A stretch of 10,409 nt of DNA, taken from contig JAFSBD010000326.1 in NCBI GenBank assembly GCA_017442025.1, positions 1 to 10,409 of the forward strand, in the 5' to 3' direction. Below, piece by piece: positions 6,649 to 10,409 of the stretch (positions are counted from its first letter, which is position 1; each line of letters opens with the position of its first letter). Source of the DNA: Clostridia bacterium. Its GTDB lineage: Bacteria; Bacillota; Clostridia; Oscillospirales; QAKW01. The notes below the pieces were generated by a model that was not told where the DNA came from, searched no databases, and saw only the letters and a list, made by a program, of their open reading frames with translations. A program made the position numbers and the translations under genes.

Positions 6649-6684
6649 AGAAAATCCCGCAACGTAGGTTGCGGGATTATTTTA
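6649..6684. terminator. bidirectional intrinsic terminator between converging units
   Basis: An 11-bp perfect stem AATCCCGCAAC (6653-6663) pairs with 6668-6678 around a GTAG loop. On the - strand it is followed by TTTTCTTTTTAT, a good U-tract; on the + strand by ATTATTTTAT. It begins a few bases after the DUF4037 stop and almost touches the TAA of the C_GCAxxG_C_C gene, so it serves both converging transcripts. Confidence 0.88.
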
Positions 6685-7077
6685 TGCGTTCAAAAGTTGA
6701 TAAGCAAGCTTTACCCCCAGCTCGATGCAGGCGTTGCAGGAGAGGGTTTTGCCCTCCTTAATATCGGCGCAGACGGCCGAGCCGCAGGCGGCGGTAAACT
6801 GATCGCAGATTTCTTTGCAGGCGGCATAGGTTTTTTGCTTGGAGGCAGGAGCCTCTAAATTACCATCACTAAGCTTTAAACCTGCAAGAAAGATCGCGCC
6901 CGAAAGAGCGCCGCAGGTCTGCCCTCGCCCGCCCATGCCTGCACCAAAGCCTTCCAAGGCGCGGGTTGCAAGGGTTTTGGGCATTCCCAGTTCCTCGCAG
7001 AAGGGCAGCGCCACCGATTGGGCGCAGTTCATCCCCTTTTGATGATATTCAAAAGCTTCTTTAATTTTTTGATCCAT
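6682..7077 (-). CDS. C_GCAxxG_C_C family cysteine-rich protein
   Basis: A 131-residue soluble protein with nine cysteines (18, 27, 55, 87, 91, 98, 103, 114, 117). The pattern GMNCAQSV, then GGRGQTCGALSGA (residues 49-61), then paired C-terminal cysteines is the hallmark of the family named C_GCAxxG_C_C (PF09719-type), which is common in anaerobes. The conserved cysteines suggest a redox or metal/iron-sulfur role, but no activity is established; members are sometimes annotated as putative redox proteins. The length is normal and no signal peptide is present, so it is cytosolic. The ATG at 7077 has AAGGAG 9 bases upstream, inside the end of the preceding membrane-protein gene; only 1 base separates the genes. 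It is the last gene of the hemW operon, ending at a terminator. Confidence 0.88.
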   Translation of the reverse strand: MDQKIKEAFEYHQKGMNCAQSVALPFCEELGMPKTLATRALEGFGAGMGGRGQTCGALSGAIFLAGLKLSDGNLEAPASKQKTYAACKEICDQFTAACGSAVCADIKEGKTLSCNACIELGVKLAYQLLNA

Positions 7078-7078
7078 C

Positions 7079-7885
7079 TTATTTTGCTCCTTTTTTACAT
7101 TTAAGCGCCACGCACCAGCCGATCCACCAGAGCGACTCCAGCCCGATGCCGCCGAAGATCAAAATCCGAACCCAAAGGGAGGAGAGGGCGGGGAAGAGCA
7201 ATGCCGATGCCATTAAAACAACGGAAAGAACGGCGAGCAGGATCAGGGCAATACCATTCAGACGGAACTGCTTGAACTTTGCCATCATCAGGCATACCGC
7301 AAGCCCTGCGACCAGTAACCCTGCCAGAAGGGAAATCATGGCCCAGGGTTTTAAATAGCCAAACTCAGGGCTGTTGAGGATCATGGCCGCGGGGGAGAGA
7401 TACATCTGATAAAAATAGGTCAGCGCCAAGGCATTGGCGGTGATAAAATAGGCCAGCATTCCCGCGGCGGGGGCAATCAAGCGGAAAGCGATATAGGCCA
7501 AAAAGTGGCCGATGCAACCATAGAAGACCAGGTTTGCCGCCAACTTAAAGAGCTGCAATCCCCTTCCAAAGAGAGAAAGCCAAGGAAATAGGAAGGCCGC
7601 CAGCAGGGGGATCAGCAGATATAAAATAAAGGAAAGGGAAAAGATCTTATCCTTGCGGAAATCCCCTTTATAGCAGACCTGCAGCGTCAGCCATACTGCA
7701 GGCACTGCCGCCGCAACAAACAAAACGGGCAGAAGCCAGGGGAGCATTCCGCGGAAAACATAATCGTAGCGATATTGAGCGAACCGCTCTGCCCAGAGCA
7801 GGCCGCCCATTAAAAGCAGGTGAAAAAAGAGGATGGTGATCCGCGAGTTGGTGATATCGGATCGGCGAAGGTCTTTTTTAGCCAT
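7079..7885 (-). CDS. integral membrane protein of unknown function, about eight helices
   Basis: A 268-residue, very hydrophobic protein I do not recognise. By eye there are eight membrane segments, at about residues 17-33, 48-69, 82-104, 114-136, 139-161, 182-203, 209-231 and 236-261, with a basic N-terminus (MAKKDLRR) and basic C-terminus (KCKKGAK), which places both ends in the cytoplasm. No signal peptide, transporter signature, active-site motif or large soluble loop is visible. The ATG at 7885 is chosen, with AAAGGA about 11 bases upstream; a TTG two codons earlier (7891) has 5-base spacing and is a possible alternative. It lies 16 bases after rsmE and 1 base before the cysteine-rich gene, so it belongs to the same operon. 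That position alone does not imply a role in rRNA or protein methylation. Confidence 0.75.
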   Translation of the reverse strand: MAKKDLRRSDITNSRITILFFHLLLMGGLLWAERFAQYRYDYVFRGMLPWLLPVLFVAAAVPAVWLTLQVCYKGDFRKDKIFSLSFILYLLIPLLAAFLFPWLSLFGRGLQLFKLAANLVFYGCIGHFLAYIAFRLIAPAAGMLAYFITANALALTYFYQMYLSPAAMILNSPEFGYLKPWAMISLLAGLLVAGLAVCLMMAKFKQFRLNGIALILLAVLSVVLMASALLFPALSSLWVRILIFGGIGLESLWWIGWCVALKCKKGAK

Positions 7886-7901
7886 GATCAAGAAGTTCCT
7901 T

Positions 7902-8597
7902 TCAAAGATTATCGGTGCGGTCTAAAAGAATCGGCAGCAAAAAGGCCGCAGCCTCTTCGGTGCGCAAGATCCGCCGTCCCAAAGAGCAGCAGGGGAGCTG
8001 ATCCGCTTCCGCGGGAGCAAGCCCGCCCTCCGGCCCGATCAAAAAGGCAATGGAGCCTTCTTTGGGCAGATCGGCGGGGATGGGATCGGTGGAATTTTCA
8101 TAGCAGATGAAAGCGGCATCCGCTTTTTTCATTTCCTCAATTGCTTCGGCAAAGGAGCAGATCGGCGCGATCTCCGGCAGGATGCTCCGCCCGCTTTGGG
8201 TGGCGGCGGAGGCAACGATCTTTTCCCAGCGTTTGCGTTTGTTTTCGTTTGGTTTGCCACCAATAACGCGGGAGGATAAGACCGGCACAAATTTGGTTAC
8301 TCCCAGCGGGGTGCACCGATGAAGCACGTCCTCCATCTTATCTCCCTTGGGCAGGCATTGATAAAGGGTGATGGAAAGGGGGCATTCGCTCACCGCCTCC
8401 CGCTCTTCCAAAACCTTGAAGGTGGCGGTCTCTTTGGTGCAGGCGGTCATTTCTGCTAAATAGTCCATTCCTTTTCCATCGGAAAATAATGCGGTATCTC
8501 CCACCGCCATGCGGCGGGAGCGGGTGAGATGGCGGTATGTATCCCCCTCGATGGTGAAGCTACCCTCAGGGATTTGGGGCAAAAAGAAATGTTCCAT
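7902..8597 (-). CDS. rsmE: 16S rRNA m3U1498 methyltransferase RsmE
   Basis: A 231-residue SPOUT-class enzyme, slightly short of the usual ~240-250. It would methylate N3 of U1498 in 16S rRNA of the assembled small subunit using S-adenosylmethionine. The N-terminal PUA-like part shows HLTRSRRMAVGD; the middle has the family stretch QCLPKGDKMEDVLHRCTPLGV; the C-terminal knot has LIGPEGG (residues 186-192) and LGRRILRTE (206-214). One oddity: the loop usually read as RTETA is RTEEA here. The start ATG has AGGAG 7 bases upstream within the end of prmA, and 3 bases separate the genes. Pairing with prmA is the standard arrangement in Bacillota. Confidence 0.93.
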   Translation of the reverse strand: MEHFFLPQIPEGSFTIEGDTYRHLTRSRRMAVGDTALFSDGKGMDYLAEMTACTKETATFKVLEEREAVSECPLSITLYQCLPKGDKMEDVLHRCTPLGVTKFVPVLSSRVIGGKPNENKRKRWEKIVASAATQSGRSILPEIAPICSFAEAIEEMKKADAAFICYENSTDPIPADLPKEGSIAFLIGPEGGLAPAEADQLPCCSLGRRILRTEEAAAFLLPILLDRTDNL

Positions 8598-8600
8598 AAA

Positions 8601-9542
8601 TTAACTCCTGGATGTAATGGCGACCCAACCGCGCTCTTCTTCGATATGAACGATGGTCAAGCCCCTTGCCTTGATGGCCTCAACCAATTCATCCTTGCGG
8701 TCGTCGATGATGCCCGAGGCGATGAAGGTTCCGCCGGGGAGCAGAACCTGATGAAGATCCTTCAAGAGCATCAAAATCACGTCTGCAACGATATTGGCAA
8801 CAACGATGGGATATTTCCCCTCCACCACCTCTAAAAGATCGCCTGCGCCATAGGCGGTGCGATCCGAAAGATTGTTGAGGGCGGCGTTGCGGCGGGCAAC
8901 CTCCACCGCCAGCTGGTCGATATCGCAACCGAAGGCGGATCTTGCGCCCAGCAATACCCCGCCGATGGAAAGGATGCCGCTCCCGCAACCAACATCTAAG
9001 AGATCCTTGCCCGCAAGATCCTCCTGGGTGAGGGCCTTGAGGCAAAGGCGGGTGGTTTCATGAGCGCCGGTGCCGAAAGCCATGCCGGGATCGATCTTCA
9101 TGATGGTCTCGCCCTCTTGGGCGGTATAATCCTCCCAAAGGGGAACCACCACCAACCGCTCCACATGGATGGGCTTATAATATTGCTTCCAGCCGCTCTG
9201 CCAATCCTCTTCCGGCAGATCGGAAACGGTAATCTCCAAGGTGCCGTAGAGAGAGGCTTCGGGGGCATTGCGCAGCTCTTCGATGCGGCGCTCAATATCT
9301 TTAAATAGGGCGAGCCCTTGCTCGTTATCCGCCGCATAGACCTTGAGGATGGTGCGGTCGCTTTGCCGCTTCATCAGCTCTTCGTCCACATAATCCCAAT
9401 GGGGGGTAACGGTATCTAAAAATTCCTGAAAATCCTGCGGATCGATTACTTCGAATCCGCCGCACCCTGCCGCAACCAGCAGGTTGCTGACCGCTTCCTG
9501 GCCGGTGGATAGGGTTTCGATATTCATCTGCTTATAGTTCAT
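8601..9542 (-). CDS. prmA: ribosomal protein L11 methyltransferase PrmA
   Basis: A 313-residue cytosolic enzyme of normal length that uses S-adenosylmethionine to methylate ribosomal protein L11. The N-terminal L11-recognition domain covers about residues 1-100. EEDWQSGWKQYYKP (111-124) is the linker motif, DPGMAFGTGAHETT (151-164) precedes the Rossmann-type domain, DVGCGSG (183-189) is motif I binding the cofactor, an acidic CDID (206-209) follows, and VANIVAD (248-254) supplies the catalytic-site Asn. The end has the usual GW before a short tail. The ATG at 9542 has AAGGAG 7 bases upstream. It lies 4 bases after hemW and 3 bases before rsmE, so all three are co-transcribed. Confidence 0.95.
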   Translation of the reverse strand: MNYKQMNIETLSTGQEAVSNLLVAAGCGGFEVIDPQDFQEFLDTVTPHWDYVDEELMKRQSDRTILKVYAADNEQGLALFKDIERRIEELRNAPEASLYGTLEITVSDLPEEDWQSGWKQYYKPIHVERLVVVPLWEDYTAQEGETIMKIDPGMAFGTGAHETTRLCLKALTQEDLAGKDLLDVGCGSGILSIGGVLLGARSAFGCDIDQLAVEVARRNAALNNLSDRTAYGAGDLLEVVEGKYPIVVANIVADVILMLLKDLHQVLLPGGTFIASGIIDDRKDELVEAIKARGLTIVHIEEERGWVAITSRS

Positions 9543-9546
9543 TTGA

Positions 9547-10409
9547 TTACTCCTTGGATAAAATGTCGGAAATTATACTGTTTGATAAATAAAATCCTCG
9601 CTCGTTGAGAATAAACCGATCCTTTTCGATATAGGAAAAATCTTTATATTTCTCAAAATTAAAACCCTTTGGCAAAAGGGATAAGGGAATGCCGCCTATG
9701 GTGCGCAATCCCAGCATGATCTCCTCCTCTTTGGCCTCTTGGGGCTCGATGGGCAGGGGATCTTGCAAGGGATCGGGGTTGGCGATAAAAAGGGCGGTAT
9801 CGCAAGGGGCGCTGTATCGCACGCCGTTTAAAAAGGAATGGGCGGAAGGGCCGAGCCCCAGATAATCGGTGCGGGCCCAATAGGCGCTGTTGTGCTTTGA
9901 TTCAAAGCCCTCTTTGGCAAAATTGGAGACCTCATAATGGACCATCCCCGCCTCTTTTGTTTTTTGGCAAAGCAGCTGCCAAAGGGATTCCTCCTGCTCC
10001 TCCTCCATCGGATGGGGCGCATCCCCCAAGGGTGTACCCTCCTCCCATTGAAGGGAATAGGCGGAAAGGTGGGTGATGGGATGGGAAAGTAATGTATCGA
10101 GGGTATGAGCAAAGCTTTGGAGCGTCTGATTCGGCAGGCCAAACATAACATCGGCGGAAACATTTTGAAAGCCCGCCGCAAAGATCATCTCCAACGCCTC
10201 TTTGGCCTTTTGGGCGTTATGCAGGCGGCCGAGGGTGGCAAGTTCTTCGTCGTTCATAGATTGCACCCCCAGGGAGATGCGGTTAAATCCCATCTCTTTC
10301 AGCCCATAGAGCAGAGCAGGGGTGGTGCTTTCGGGGTTGAGCTCGATGGTGCATTCTGCACCCGCTTTGAGCCCAAAGGTTTTTTGCACCCGCTCTATCA
10401 CCTGCGCCA
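9547..10409 (-). CDS. hemW: HemW-like radical SAM protein (5' end outside window)
   Basis: The frame stays open to the window edge (the last readable codons are GCG CAG GTG), so about 287 residues are visible; a GTG at 10401 is internal. Full-length HemW is about 370-380 residues, so the N-terminal part with the CxxxCxxC cluster motif must lie beyond the edge. Visible family signatures are CTIELNPES, FNRISLGVQSMND followed by LGRLHN, SADVMFGLPNQT, HLSAYSLQWEEGTPL, YEVSNFAKEGFESKHNSAYW and YLGLGPSAHS. The C-terminal part is a winged-helix-like HemW domain. Characterised HemW (for example Lactococcus lactis) binds heme and acts as a heme chaperone; older annotation as oxygen-independent coproporphyrinogen oxidase is usually wrong for this clade. 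It is the first visible gene of the operon. The distinction from true HemN rests on overall sequence feel, since the N-terminus is missing. Confidence 0.9.
   Translation of the reverse strand, partial: AQVIERVQKTFGLKAGAECTIELNPESTTPALLYGLKEMGFNRISLGVQSMNDEELATLGRLHNAQKAKEALEMIFAAGFQNVSADVMFGLPNQTLQSFAHTLDTLLSHPITHLSAYSLQWEEGTPLGDAPHPMEEEQEESLWQLLCQKTKEAGMVHYEVSNFAKEGFESKHNSAYWARTDYLGLGPSAHSFLNGVRYSAPCDTALFIANPDPLQDPLPIEPQEAKEEEIMLGLRTIGGIPLSLLPKGFNFEKYKDFSYIEKDRFILNERGFYLSNSIISDILSKE

Noticed and set aside
10399..10401. GTG at 10401 as the start of hemW
   Set aside because: The frame continues open to the window edge, and the protein from this codon would lack the radical SAM cysteine motif; it is an internal valine.

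Overview
The window reads as chromosomal DNA from an anaerobic, low-to-mid-GC Gram-positive bacterium of the Clostridia/Bacillota type. The support is indirect but consistent: strong AGGAGG-type ribosome binding sites, sigma-A-like promoters, compact intrinsic terminators, standalone solute-binding lipoproteins, a split (two-gene) chromate transporter, a C_GCAxxG_C_C protein and a hemW-prmA-rsmE gene order. Species cannot be named from the sequence alone. I see no insertion sequence, phage gene, CRISPR array, tRNA or rRNA.

Left part (1-3492, + strand): two tandem paralogous extracellular solute-binding proteins. The first enters the window already open and lacks its N-terminus; the second is complete, with a lipoprotein signal peptide, a long Asp/Asn/Gly/Ser/Lys linker and a sugar-binding-type fold. 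Each gene ends in its own strong hairpin terminator, the second has its own extended -10 promoter, and no permease or ATPase gene lies nearby, so these look like independently expressed orphan binding lipoproteins.

Gap 3493-3722: a convergent intergenic region with no gene, but it is densely folded. It holds a perfect long-range inverted repeat that can form a three-way junction (3519-3583), a 13-bp hairpin (3607-3634) and a further 10-bp inverted repeat flanking that hairpin.

Middle (3723-6684): a two-gene operon of half-size ChrA proteins on the - strand, coupled by an ATGA overlap. It is divergently transcribed from a + strand pair, a TPR protein and a DUF4037 nucleotidyltransferase-like protein, which overlap by 14 bases. 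Two well-spaced promoters sit back to back between the two units. The TPR-DUF4037 pair is the best candidate here for an uncharacterised functional unit.

Right part (6682-10409, - strand): one tightly packed operon, in transcription order hemW (truncated by the window edge), prmA, rsmE, an unrecognised eight-helix membrane protein, and a cysteine-rich C_GCAxxG_C_C protein. Gaps are 1-16 bases. It ends at a bidirectional terminator shared with the DUF4037 gene. The first three genes belong to the cluster that in many Bacillota surrounds hrcA-grpE-dnaK-dnaJ; here the chaperone genes are absent from between hemW and prmA.
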